Of a DNA stretch of 64,000 bases, positions 56,180-64,000 are shown in pieces. The translations under genes and the position numbers were made by a program. The notes below the pieces were generated by a model that was not told where the DNA came from, did no database searches, and worked only from the letters and a program-made list of their open reading frames with translations. Source of the stretch: Flavobacterium sp. KACC 22761 (GTDB taxonomy: Bacteria; Bacteroidota; Bacteroidia; Flavobacteriales; Flavobacteriaceae); NCBI RefSeq assembly GCF_034058155.1, contig NZ_CP139148.1, forward strand, positions 4,216,001-4,280,000, written 5' to 3'. Every line of letters starts with the position of its first letter. Within the stretch, counting starts at the first letter, position 1.

Positions 56180-57931
56180 TTAATTGCTTTTATGAATTCT
56201 CATTTTTAATTGTGCATCGTATAATGACAAAGGATAAACTTTTCCCTTATTAAAATTTTCGGTATAAATCCATTGGTCTTGGGTATCTGCTTTATTGCCA
56301 TTTATGGTTACTTCAAACTGGGGCTGGTAAACTCCTGCCAAAATACTTTTTGGATACATTTGATGACTTAAATTATCTTTGACCAAACCCTTTACAGGAG
56401 ACTGCCAGCTAAAAAACATCTCTGAATCCTTATCATTAAAATCGGCCAATTCAATATTCCACCAAGTGTTGAAATTTGCTGTATGTGGCAGATTGTTTGC
56501 CGCGCCGCCTCCGCTGATTTTATTGAGCCCTTTTATATTTTCGAATAAATTTTCCGATGGAGGAGAAAATCTTCTATCACTGAAACCATGAAAATCAAAC
56601 AAGCCTGGTTTTCTGCTTATAGCCTTATAAGCAACATTTCTGAAAACATTGCCGTAAGCATTTCCTTCACCGCTCAGTACATGTGTAAAACTATTTTTGA
56701 AATTCAGGTTCTGGATCAAATTATCGCAGGCATGGCTATAAATCTTCACACCGCTATGGCCATCAAAACCCATAAAATCAATACTGTCGATGGTAATATT
56801 TCTGCTGTCCAGCAAATAAAGCGGACTGGTAAAATTTTCCAAAGTCACATTTTTTATCCAGCCATTGGCAACTCTGCAGAAATTTATCGCATTCCAGCCG
56901 TAATCCATCTCATGGCTTTGATATTTATCTCCTCCTTCGCAACCGTGATGGCAATAATACCCAGCCCAGCCTGACTTTATATGGATATTTTCTATCCCGA
57001 TTTCGCTCAGCATTTCTGCCTTTGCCACAACAGGCTTATATTTTAGATCAAAATCTCTTCGCAATGGCTGCTTTAAAGTAATACTGTTTTTATTTATGCT
57101 TTCAATTTGGACCAGCCATTGATAAGATGGCGCACCGCTTGGCCCCGCGCTTTTTGCTGATGCTTCAAAATCATAAAATGCTGCAATTGGACTGATGATG
57201 CTTTTGATCAATGTACCGTCATCATCGCTGTTGTATAAACCCAACAAAACGTAATCATCAGCGCTCAAATGTTCTGTGCTTTTTAACGATAAAGTTTTAT
57301 CACCTTTCTTTGCATTTTTAATGATTTGCGTCAAAATTTTTTCTTCCTGAATTTCTTCACTTACAACACCAGCACTGGTAGAAATTACCTCCGATTTTTG
57401 GGCTCCATTTTTAGGGAAATCGATTCCCCAAAAACTTTGTGTGGTCTGCAATTTAGTTCCGGTTTGAATCAAAGATGGAGATAACCACGGACTCACATCG
57501 TCTTGTGTCAAAGGACAGCCATCGAAAAAAACTGTTTCGCTTTTGCCAGTACCCTCTCCTCTCAAGACGATATTGCTATAGTCTATTTTTAGAAACTGCT
57601 TTTCCCTCGGATTCATATTAAAATAATAAATTCCTTTTGGAAAATATAAAACACCACCGCCAGCAGCACCAACTTTATCAATCAGTTGCTGTACTTCTTT
57701 GGTTTGGTCCTTCATTGTGTTTGCCTTGATGCCATGTTGTGTTACGTCTATTATATTTTGTGTAATCTCTGGCAATGGTACTTCTCCATAATGATAACCT
57801 GCATAGGAGAAATCGGGGAGCTCGCATTTTTGTTTGTTCTTTCTAAACTCTTTAAAAATCGCAGCTTCTTCTTGCGCAAAACATGAAAAACTGACAGTTA
57901 GCATAAACATGCAAAACAAAATCTTATTCAT
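56180..57931 (-). CDS. DUF4955 right-handed beta-helix protein (paralogue B)
   Basis: The 583-residue protein has a signal peptide (MNKILFCMFMLTVSFSCFAQ). It shares its layout with the protein at 46278-47858: LPDFSYAGYHYGEVPLPEI, IIDVTQHGIKANTMKDQTKE, GGGVLYFPKGIYYFNMNP, beta-helix turns (NGWIKNVTLENFTSPLYLLD, VKIYSHACDNLIQNLNFKN) and the C-terminal LYDAQLKMRIHKSN. It carries an extra insertion near 180-260. A glycan-active role is inferred from the pectate-lyase-like fold and location; the reaction is unknown. It begins 8 bp after the GH88 paralogue B stop, so the two are surely co-transcribed. Confidence 0.82.
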   Translation of the reverse strand: MNKILFCMFMLTVSFSCFAQEEAAIFKEFRKNKQKCELPDFSYAGYHYGEVPLPEITQNIIDVTQHGIKANTMKDQTKEVQQLIDKVGAAGGGVLYFPKGIYYFNMNPREKQFLKIDYSNIVLRGEGTGKSETVFFDGCPLTQDDVSPWLSPSLIQTGTKLQTTQSFWGIDFPKNGAQKSEVISTSAGVVSEEIQEEKILTQIIKNAKKGDKTLSLKSTEHLSADDYVLLGLYNSDDDGTLIKSIISPIAAFYDFEASAKSAGPSGAPSYQWLVQIESINKNSITLKQPLRRDFDLKYKPVVAKAEMLSEIGIENIHIKSGWAGYYCHHGCEGGDKYQSHEMDYGWNAINFCRVANGWIKNVTLENFTSPLYLLDSRNITIDSIDFMGFDGHSGVKIYSHACDNLIQNLNFKNSFTHVLSGEGNAYGNVFRNVAYKAISRKPGLFDFHGFSDRRFSPPSENLFENIKGLNKISGGGAANNLPHTANFNTWWNIELADFNDKDSEMFFSWQSPVKGLVKDNLSHQMYPKSILAGVYQPQFEVTINGNKADTQDQWIYTENFNKGKVYPLSLYDAQLKMRIHKSN

Positions 57932-57939
57932 ATTATTTT

Positions 57940-59196
57940 TTATTGCAATGATAAGTTATTTTCTAATCTTTTATATCGCAATAAAGCTTCCAAGTAATAA
58001 TAATCGGCATAATTTAATGGTACGTCAATTTCACTATTGTGCGGCAAACTGCCGACAGAATGCTTGATTAAAAAATTATTATTCGTATTTGGAATCGCTA
58101 AATAAGCACTACTGCTCAGCGATTCTATAATTTCGACGGCATCAGCTTTGTATTTTTTTCCTTTTTCTTTAGACAAATAAGTACTTATTTCCAAAAGCGC
58201 CGAAGATACAACAGCAGCTGCCGAAGCATCTCGAGGAACTGGATTGCTGTATTTTTCTTTTTGATAATTCCACAACGGAATGTAGCCTTGCTGATTAACG
58301 TTGAAATCCCACAACGGAATTTTGTCTTTTGGCAGACTTTTATTATTCAAAAAGAAATCAGCCAATTTAATTGCCGTATCTAAATATTTCTTGTCTTTCG
58401 TTTCTCTATACATTATGGTAAATCCGTAAATTGCCCAGGCCTGTCCTCTCGCCCAAGTCGAATTGTTTGAAAATCCCTGACAGGTTTCTCTGTTTAAGAC
58501 AGCTCCCGTTTTTTCATCATAATTCACAACGTGAAATGTACTGTAATCAGGTCTTATATGATTTTTCATTGTAGCATTGGCATGTGAAACTGCTATGTTA
58601 TAATAAAGAGGATCACCTGTTTCTTTAGAAGCCCAAAAAAGCAGCTCCAAATTCATCATATTATCAATTATTACAGGATATTTCCAAAGCGTTTTGCCGT
58701 CCCAGGACATGCGCTGATCCCAAGATTCAATGCACTTTGTTATAGGGCTGTATCTGCTGGCCAATGATTTTGCAGATTCGAGAAGTATATCGCGATACGT
58801 TTTATTTCCTGTTAAGCGGTAACCGTTACCATAACTGCAATACATCATAAATCCCAGATCGTGCGTACCTTTATTAAACTGATTGTCTTTTAAGGTTTCT
58901 GTCCATTTAATAGCAGCTTGCTTCCACTTGTCGTCTTTTGTATATTCATAAACATACCATAAATCTCCTGCCCAAAAACCACACGTCCAATCTTTTAGAT
59001 CTGTACTCTTTAAACTGCCCTCAGCTGTTGCTGTACGTGGATAAAGATTATAGTTTTTTTCAACGTTGATCATATCTGAGTACATAATTTCAGCACGATT
59101 AAAGCTTTCATTGATTAATAAATCGGCAGAGTTATCTGCGCTGGAAAAAGCCAAAAGTAAAAAAGCACAAGGCACGACCTTTTTTAAAATACTCAT
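57940..59196 (-). CDS. GH88 unsaturated glucuronyl hydrolase (paralogue B)
   Basis: The 418-residue protein has a short signal peptide (cleavage near SSADNS). The two GH88 catalytic Asp are Asp113 in THDLGFMMYC and Asp178 in VIIDNMMNLELL. WARGQAWAIYGFTIMYRE, RDASAAAVVSSALLEIS and HSVGSLPHNSEIDVPLNYAD match the family. It has a DLKDWTCGFWAGDLWYVYEY entrance segment and a longer loop with GYIPLWNYQKEKY than paralogue A. It removes unsaturated uronyl ends made by lyases. It is the first gene of a two-gene unit with DUF4955, preceded by its own copy of the 21-bp repeat promoter. Confidence 0.93.
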   Translation of the reverse strand: MSILKKVVPCAFLLLAFSSADNSADLLINESFNRAEIMYSDMINVEKNYNLYPRTATAEGSLKSTDLKDWTCGFWAGDLWYVYEYTKDDKWKQAAIKWTETLKDNQFNKGTHDLGFMMYCSYGNGYRLTGNKTYRDILLESAKSLASRYSPITKCIESWDQRMSWDGKTLWKYPVIIDNMMNLELLFWASKETGDPLYYNIAVSHANATMKNHIRPDYSTFHVVNYDEKTGAVLNRETCQGFSNNSTWARGQAWAIYGFTIMYRETKDKKYLDTAIKLADFFLNNKSLPKDKIPLWDFNVNQQGYIPLWNYQKEKYSNPVPRDASAAAVVSSALLEISTYLSKEKGKKYKADAVEIIESLSSSAYLAIPNTNNNFLIKHSVGSLPHNSEIDVPLNYADYYYLEALLRYKRLENNLSLQ

Positions 59197-59305
59197 AATT
59201 TATTAATTTAGTAAATCTTTTGTGTATTGACTTATTTTATTTTTCCCCTCAAAAAAACTGTAATTCAAAATAGTTCAATCAAAAAAATTATCTCTTATTA
59301 TTTTC

Positions 59306-59376
59306 CAAAATTGAGCTTAATTAAAATAAAAGCAGATTAAAATTTTCCTTAATAAGTGTAATAATTTCCTTTTTTT
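59306..59376 (-). promoter_or_regulatory. Composite promoter of GH88 paralogue B (21-bp direct repeat, -7 box)
   Basis: In minus-strand order: AAAAAAAGGAAATTAT (plus TCC at 59367-59369), TTAAGGAAAATT 21 bp on (TCC at 59346-59348), then CAATTTTG (59306-59313, one mismatch to TAnnTTTG) 33 bp further on. The proximal element is the weakest of the eight half-sites seen in the locus. The 5' UTR would be ~105 nt. Confidence 0.62.
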
Positions 59377-59780
59377 GTCTTTTTAATATCACAGACAATC
59401 CACAAAACATTAAATATCAAAAAATTACTTTTTTAAAATTGCTTTTTCAGGTGTCATAGTCTTTTAAATTGCTAATTCTTCAAGGCAATGTTTCTTAAAA
59501 AACTTGCCCAAAAAATGCAGATAATCAGCAGATCATTTTCTAAGATAATTTAATATCTAAAATCGGTAAAATAAAATACATTTTTATATAGACGAAAAAA
59601 CTTATGCTTTAAAAAGTTAAAACATTACACATTTGCAAGTCAATACTCGGAACAATTAATTTTATTTAAGTTTAAAGCATTATTATTTTCAGACTAATAA
59701 AATTTCTATTAATTTTGAGAAATATCTGTAAGCATTCTTTCCCCCTCTTTTTACATTTTTCGATTTTAAAATTTAGTTAT

Positions 59781-59810
59781 TTTGACGGCTTTAAAAGTCG
59801 CTTAATTTTG
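59781..59810 (+). promoter_or_regulatory. Probable promoter of the HTCS gene
   Basis: A -33-like TTTG (59781-59784), 18 bp, then a -7 box TAATTTTG (59803-59810) fits the Bacteroidota sigma-ABfr promoter. Transcription would begin ~12 bp before the start codon. Unlike the other promoters here it has a -33 element and no AAAAAGGA repeat, so it is likely constitutive. A second TAATTTTG at 59711-59718 is an alternative. Confidence 0.6.
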
Positions 59811-59828
59811 TAAACCTTAAACTTTTTT

Positions 59829-62800
59829 ATGATTTTAAAAAATCAAAATTTTAGAATTCTTTTTTGGGGGATTTGCGTCTGGAGCTTGCTTTTTTCATAT
59901 TCTAAAAGCTTTGCTCAAAACAATTCGATATCATTTAACCATTTAGATGTAACGAATGGCCTTTCAAACAATAGTGTTTTATCAATCAGCCAGGATTCTA
60001 CTGGTTTCATCTGGTTGGGGACGAAATATGGCTTAAACCGTTTTGACGGTCGTACATTTAAAATTTTTAAAAATGATCCTGAAGACAAAAACACTATCTC
60101 CTCAAATGATTTTATAAAGAAACTGGCATTCGCTTCAAATAAAAAAATGTGGGTGGTAACCAGCGGATTGGACTTATACCATTCTAAAGACAATTCTTTT
60201 GTAACGGTTCTCCCGCAAACTGAAGGTCTTTTAAAAGTGCTGCAGGATTCGAAAGGCAATTTATGGATAGGCTCATTAACACAGCTTAAATTTAAAGGAG
60301 CCAACAGCAACAAAATACTCCCTATTAAAATAGCAAAAGAAAATTTGCAGGTGTCTGAACTTTTTGAAGATAATGCGCATCATATCTGGGTGGGAACATC
60401 TGATGGATTGTATGAAATGTTTTTTGCCAATAAAAAACTAGTAGTAAAAAGACATTTCAGTTCCCAATTCAAAAACAGTGAGAATGTAGATTTGATTACA
60501 AGTATTGTACAAGACCAAAATTTAAGATATTGGATAGGAACAAGAAAAAGCGGACTTTATCTTTTTGATAAAAAGACAATGAAGCTGAGTCATTTTGTAA
60601 AAAACAGTAATGATAAAAATTCATTGGTAAATAATAATGTCCGCAAAATTTTGCTACATAAAAACGGTTCACTTTGGATTGGTACTCAAGACGGATTATC
60701 CATTTTAAACCCCTATACACAACAATTTATCAATTACCAGCATGATCCTGCTAAACCAAACAGTTTAAGCCAAAACTCAATTTATGATATTTTTCAGGAT
60801 AAGAATGGATCTGTCTGGATAGGAACTTATTTTGGAGGTGTCAACGTAGTTTATTCCGTGAATACTCCTTTTGTTGTCTATCAAAATAACAGCAATAAAA
60901 ATAGTATCAGCAGCAATATAATAAGTTCAATCGTTGAAGACAGCAGGCATAATTTATGGATTGGCACAGAAGCCGGAGGCCTAAATTATTTTAATAGGGA
61001 AACTCAACAGTTTAGCAATTATAAAAACAATATTAATGATAAAAACAGCTTAAGTTCTAATTTGGTTAAAGCTATTGCCATAGATAAAAACCAAAACATT
61101 TGGATAGGAACCGGTTTAGGCGGTTTAGATCTTTTTAATTCCAAAACTGCTAATTTTACCGTTTTTAAACGAAATGCAACCAACCGCAACAGTATTGCTT
61201 CAGACAACATTAACTGCTTGATTGTCAACAGCGAAAACAAATTATTTATTGGCACTGACTCTGGCTTGAATATTTGTGATATTGAAAGCAAAAAATTCAG
61301 TTTTTTCCCTACCACTGGAAAAACATTTATAGAAAAATCAATCAGTGCATTATTTGAAGATAAAAAAGGTACAATTTGGATAGGAACTCCACTTGGAATT
61401 TATAATTACCAAGGATCAAAATTATTGCGCAGAAATTTTAAAGACAGCTCAAATAAAATATTTAAGTATAATATAAATTGTTTTCTGGAAGACAGCCATG
61501 GATTCATGTGGGTAGGAACTTATCATAACGGATTGGCGTTATTAGACTTAAAAAACAACAGTTACAAAATTTTTAATACTGATAACGGTTTGCCTAGTGA
61601 CAATATATTAGCTATTACTGAAGATAATGATTCCAACCTATGGATTGGTACTGATAATGGTTTGGTGAAATACAATCGCCGATTTAATACTTTTAGAACT
61701 TTTAATATTCTGGATGGGCTTCCTGACAATCAATTCAATACAAATTCCGTTTTTCGAGACACTCAGGGACAGCTGTTTTTTGGCACTTACAACGGCTTAG
61801 TAAGCTTTATTCCTCACAATATTCAAAAAAATGCAATGCCGCCAGATGTGGCATTGTCAAACCTGAAATTGTTCAATAAAAGTGTACAAGTCAATGATGA
61901 AAATAATCTTCTGAAAGAGGACCTTAATTATAGCAATTCCTTGACTTTTGATCACGACCAAAACAATTTTACAATCGAGTTTTCGGCATTAAACTTTATA
62001 AAAGCCAATAAAAACAAGTATGCATACAGACTGGAAGGTTTTGAGAAAAACTGGAATTATGTCGACATACCTTCTGCAACCTACACTAATCTGCCGGCTG
62101 GAGATTATCAGTTTTTAGTTAAATCAGCTAATAATGATGGTAACTGGAATAAGAATATTAAGAAAATCAATATTGAAGTGCTGCCTCCTCTTTGGAAAAC
62201 CTGGTGGGCCTATGTTTTTTATTTTATTGTTGCTTTTACCATTGTTTATTATATAATGAAATTCCTGAAGGCAAGATCAGAGCTTAAACAGGAATTGCAT
62301 TTTGAGAAAATGAAACTTGATTTTTTCACAAATGTATCGCATGAAATCAGGACTCCATTGACTCTTATTTTAGGACCAATCGAAAAATTGGAAAAACTAA
62401 CTGCTGAGAATACTCCGGCAAAAAAATATGCAATCAGCATTAAAAACAATACGGAAAGATTGTATCGCTTAGTAAATGAATTATTAGATTTCAGGAAAGC
62501 AGATTCAGGTAATATGCGTCTTTACTTTTTTGAAGAAGACCTTGTTAAAACCTTAAAGGAGATTTTTGACAGCTTTCAGACACTCGCCGAAGCAAAAAAT
62601 ATTCAGTACACTTTTAAAAGCAGTAATCCTGAAATTTTGGTTTATTTTGATAAAGATCAAATGGAGAAAGTATTTTTTAATTTATTATCAAATGCCTTTA
62701 AGTTTACTCCAAACGGTGGTATTATCAACCTAAAAATAACATTAAAAAAACATAATGTAAAAATTACGGTTAGTGATAATGGCAAAGGTATTTCCATCAA

Positions 62801-63878
62801 TAATCTGGACGATATTTTTACTAACTTCTATCAGGCAGATCAAAGTATGGGAACAGGAATTGGCCTTGCGCTCACCAAGAGTCTTATCGAACTTCATAAG
62901 GGAAAAATAAGTGTAAAAAGCAAGCCAGCATTAGAAGACAGAGCAGGAAAAACAACTTTTTCAGTACTATTGCAATTGGGCAAAAATCATTTAAGCGAAA
63001 ATGATATTTCGCCAATGCCTAAAATTGGGAACAACATTGTTCAGGAAATTGAAGATAGTGCATTTGAAAGTTTTATTGAGAATCCGACTGAGGAAAACAA
63101 AAACAAAAGTGCGACTATATTGATTGTCGAAGATAACGATGAAGTTCGCGATTTTATCAAACAATCTTTAGAAACGCATTATCATGTTTATGAAAGCGAA
63201 AACGGGCTCGAAGGCTGGAAAACTGCAATTCAGATTATTCCGGATTTAATTATCAGCGATGTTATGATGCCAGTTATGGATGGTTTGGAGCTCTGCAGAA
63301 AAATTAAAACAGATGTTCGTACATCACATATTCCTGTCATTATGCTTACTGCAAAATCAGCACCAATTCATCAAATCGAAGGCTTGAAACATGGTGCAGA
63401 TGCTTATGTTACAAAACCTTTCAGCGATCAGATGCTCCAGTTGAATATTCAAAATCTGCTTTCTTTAAAATCTGCTTTGCAAAAAAAATACAGTGAACAA
63501 ATTTTAAAATTGCCGATTATAACCAATACAGAATCATCACAGGATGAGATTTTCCTTCAAAAGCTGCAGCAAATTATTGAAGACAACATTGGCAATACAA
63601 ATTTGGATTTAGGATTTATAACCACCGAAATTGGTATCAGCAAGTCTGTATTGTATAAAAAATTTAGTGCGCTTACGAATCTGTCTTTAAACGAATTCAT
63701 TAAGAATCAGCGTTTAAAACATGCCGTTGAATTATTTCAAAAAGGTGAAACTTCGACATTAACAGTTGCTTTACAGGTTGGTTTTAATGACGCAAAGTAT
63801 TTTAGCCGTGAATTCAAAAAAGTGTATGGCATTACCCCTAGCGAATACATCAAAAATAAAGGACAGACATTAATATAG
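59829..63878 (+). CDS. Hybrid two-component sensor/regulator with reg_prop beta-propellers (HTCS)
   Basis: The 1,349-residue one-chain regulator is the only plus-strand gene. After a signal segment it has about 14 reg_prop repeats with W(I/V)GT..GL blades (~35-670, two seven-bladed propellers) and a Y_Y_Y domain (~700-785; YAYRLEGFEKNWNYVDIPSA). One membrane helix follows (~793-813), then HisKA with SHEIRTP (His838), HATPase (NLLSNAFKFTPNGG, DNGKGIS, GTGIGLAL), a receiver domain with Asp1144 (IISDVMMPVMDG) and Lys in VTKPF, and an AraC HTH (TVALQVGFNDAKYFSREF). Such sensors bind specific oligosaccharides in the periplasm and activate the neighbouring PUL. Its position, divergent from the PUL, makes it the candidate regulator binding the 21-bp direct repeats. 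Confidence 0.95.
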   Translation: MILKNQNFRILFWGICVWSLLFSYSKSFAQNNSISFNHLDVTNGLSNNSVLSISQDSTGFIWLGTKYGLNRFDGRTFKIFKNDPEDKNTISSNDFIKKLAFASNKKMWVVTSGLDLYHSKDNSFVTVLPQTEGLLKVLQDSKGNLWIGSLTQLKFKGANSNKILPIKIAKENLQVSELFEDNAHHIWVGTSDGLYEMFFANKKLVVKRHFSSQFKNSENVDLITSIVQDQNLRYWIGTRKSGLYLFDKKTMKLSHFVKNSNDKNSLVNNNVRKILLHKNGSLWIGTQDGLSILNPYTQQFINYQHDPAKPNSLSQNSIYDIFQDKNGSVWIGTYFGGVNVVYSVNTPFVVYQNNSNKNSISSNIISSIVEDSRHNLWIGTEAGGLNYFNRETQQFSNYKNNINDKNSLSSNLVKAIAIDKNQNIWIGTGLGGLDLFNSKTANFTVFKRNATNRNSIASDNINCLIVNSENKLFIGTDSGLNICDIESKKFSFFPTTGKTFIEKSISALFEDKKGTIWIGTPLGIYNYQGSKLLRRNFKDSSNKIFKYNINCFLEDSHGFMWVGTYHNGLALLDLKNNSYKIFNTDNGLPSDNILAITEDNDSNLWIGTDNGLVKYNRRFNTFRTFNILDGLPDNQFNTNSVFRDTQGQLFFGTYNGLVSFIPHNIQKNAMPPDVALSNLKLFNKSVQVNDENNLLKEDLNYSNSLTFDHDQNNFTIEFSALNFIKANKNKYAYRLEGFEKNWNYVDIPSATYTNLPAGDYQFLVKSANNDGNWNKNIKKINIEVLPPLWKTWWAYVFYFIVAFTIVYYIMKFLKARSELKQELHFEKMKLDFFTNVSHEIRTPLTLILGPIEKLEKLTAENTPAKKYAISIKNNTERLYRLVNELLDFRKADSGNMRLYFFEEDLVKTLKEIFDSFQTLAEAKNIQYTFKSSNPEILVYFDKDQMEKVFFNLLSNAFKFTPNGGIINLKITLKKHNVKITVSDNGKGISINNLDDIFTNFYQADQSMGTGIGLALTKSLIELHKGKISVKSKPALEDRAGKTTFSVLLQLGKNHLSENDISPMPKIGNNIVQEIEDSAFESFIENPTEENKNKSATILIVEDNDEVRDFIKQSLETHYHVYESENGLEGWKTAIQIIPDLIISDVMMPVMDGLELCRKIKTDVRTSHIPVIMLTAKSAPIHQIEGLKHGADAYVTKPFSDQMLQLNIQNLLSLKSALQKKYSEQILKLPIITNTESSQDEIFLQKLQQIIEDNIGNTNLDLGFITTEIGISKSVLYKKFSALTNLSLNEFIKNQRLKHAVELFQKGETSTLTVALQVGFNDAKYFSREFKKVYGITPSEYIKNKGQTLI

Positions 63879-64000
63879 GTCGTCAACTCAGGACTTAAAA
63901 TTGTATCTCAGCTTTTATTAAATGAGATGATGAAGGCGGCTTTAAATAATGAACCGCAATAATTTTAAGTGATAAGATTTTATTTTTGCTTAGTTTTCTT
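63879..64000. other. Window edge, no gene recognised
   Basis: Directly after the HTCS stop, the same frame stays open for 27 codons (VVNSGLKIVSQLLLNEMMKA...) before TAA at 63960-63962. It has no start of its own near the beginning and no known match. It could be debris of a former gene. No terminator is seen for the HTCS. Confidence 0.3.

Larger units (their letters stand above)
59197..59828. other. Divergent control region between GH88 and HTCS genes
   Basis: This 632-bp AT-rich region separates the leftward PUL genes from the rightward sensor gene. It holds the repeat-type promoter of GH88 paralogue B (59306-59376) and the probable promoter of the HTCS (59781-59810). The ~400 bp between them show no gene, RNA or notable repeat. 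Confidence 0.7.

Overview
The window looks like the chromosome of a Flavobacterium-type Bacteroidota. It is AT-rich and carries two SusC/SusD polysaccharide utilization loci (PULs), hybrid two-component sensors (HTCS), a type IX secretion (T9SS) C-terminal sorting domain, many Bacteroidota-style lipoproteins, and -7 promoter boxes of the TAnnTTTG type. Nearly all genes lie on the minus strand; only the last HTCS gene is on the plus strand.

Region 1 (1-8602) is the N-terminal 2,867 codons of a giant secreted adhesin-like protein that runs off the left edge. About 21 tandem Ig-like repeats of ~80 residues are interrupted by two copies of a double PKD module. Region 2 (8603-10622) is gene-poor and holds a decayed IS6-family insertion sequence, both ends of which can still be recognised, plus debris of an unknown gene.

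Region 3 (10623-25275) is a fructan (levan/inulin-type) PUL. In transcription order it holds a fructose-sensing-type HTCS, then an MFS sugar porter, a GH32 fructanase, SusC, SusD, a DUF4960 lipoprotein, a divergent GH32 lipoprotein and a PfkB fructokinase. The seven downstream genes are packed with 15-25 bp gaps or overlaps, and an inferred terminator lies ~200 bp beyond the kinase. The gene set covers binding, cutting, import and phosphorylation of fructose, and resembles the levan locus of Bacteroides thetaiotaomicron.

Region 4 (25276-27326) is a ~1 kb gene-free stretch with a tRNA 3'-end-like scrap and two terminators, followed by an M57-type (HEIGH) metalloprotease lipoprotein.

Region 5 (27506-63878) is a large locus for a sulfated, probably acetylated, uronic-acid-containing polysaccharide. 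It has a T9SS-secreted chondroitinase-ABC-like PL8 lyase, a second PL8-superfamily lyase, two sulfatases, two GH88 unsaturated uronyl hydrolases, two DUF4955 beta-helix proteins, GH3, GH35, an SGNH/SASA esterase, an alpha/beta-hydrolase esterase, a KduD-like dehydrogenase, DUF4861, SusC/SusD and a divergent reg_prop HTCS. Its exact substrate cannot be read from the sequence.

The most notable observation is regulatory. Four minus-strand transcription units of region 5 (PL8 lyase, SusC, sulfatase, GH88) share the same composite promoter: two AAAAAGGA elements spaced exactly 21 bp, then a -7 box 33-34 bp further on. This ties the separate PL8 lyase gene to the locus and gives a concrete candidate binding site for the adjacent HTCS. 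Two of the four also carry a GAAAACGTTTTC-type palindrome 17 bp past the -7 box.
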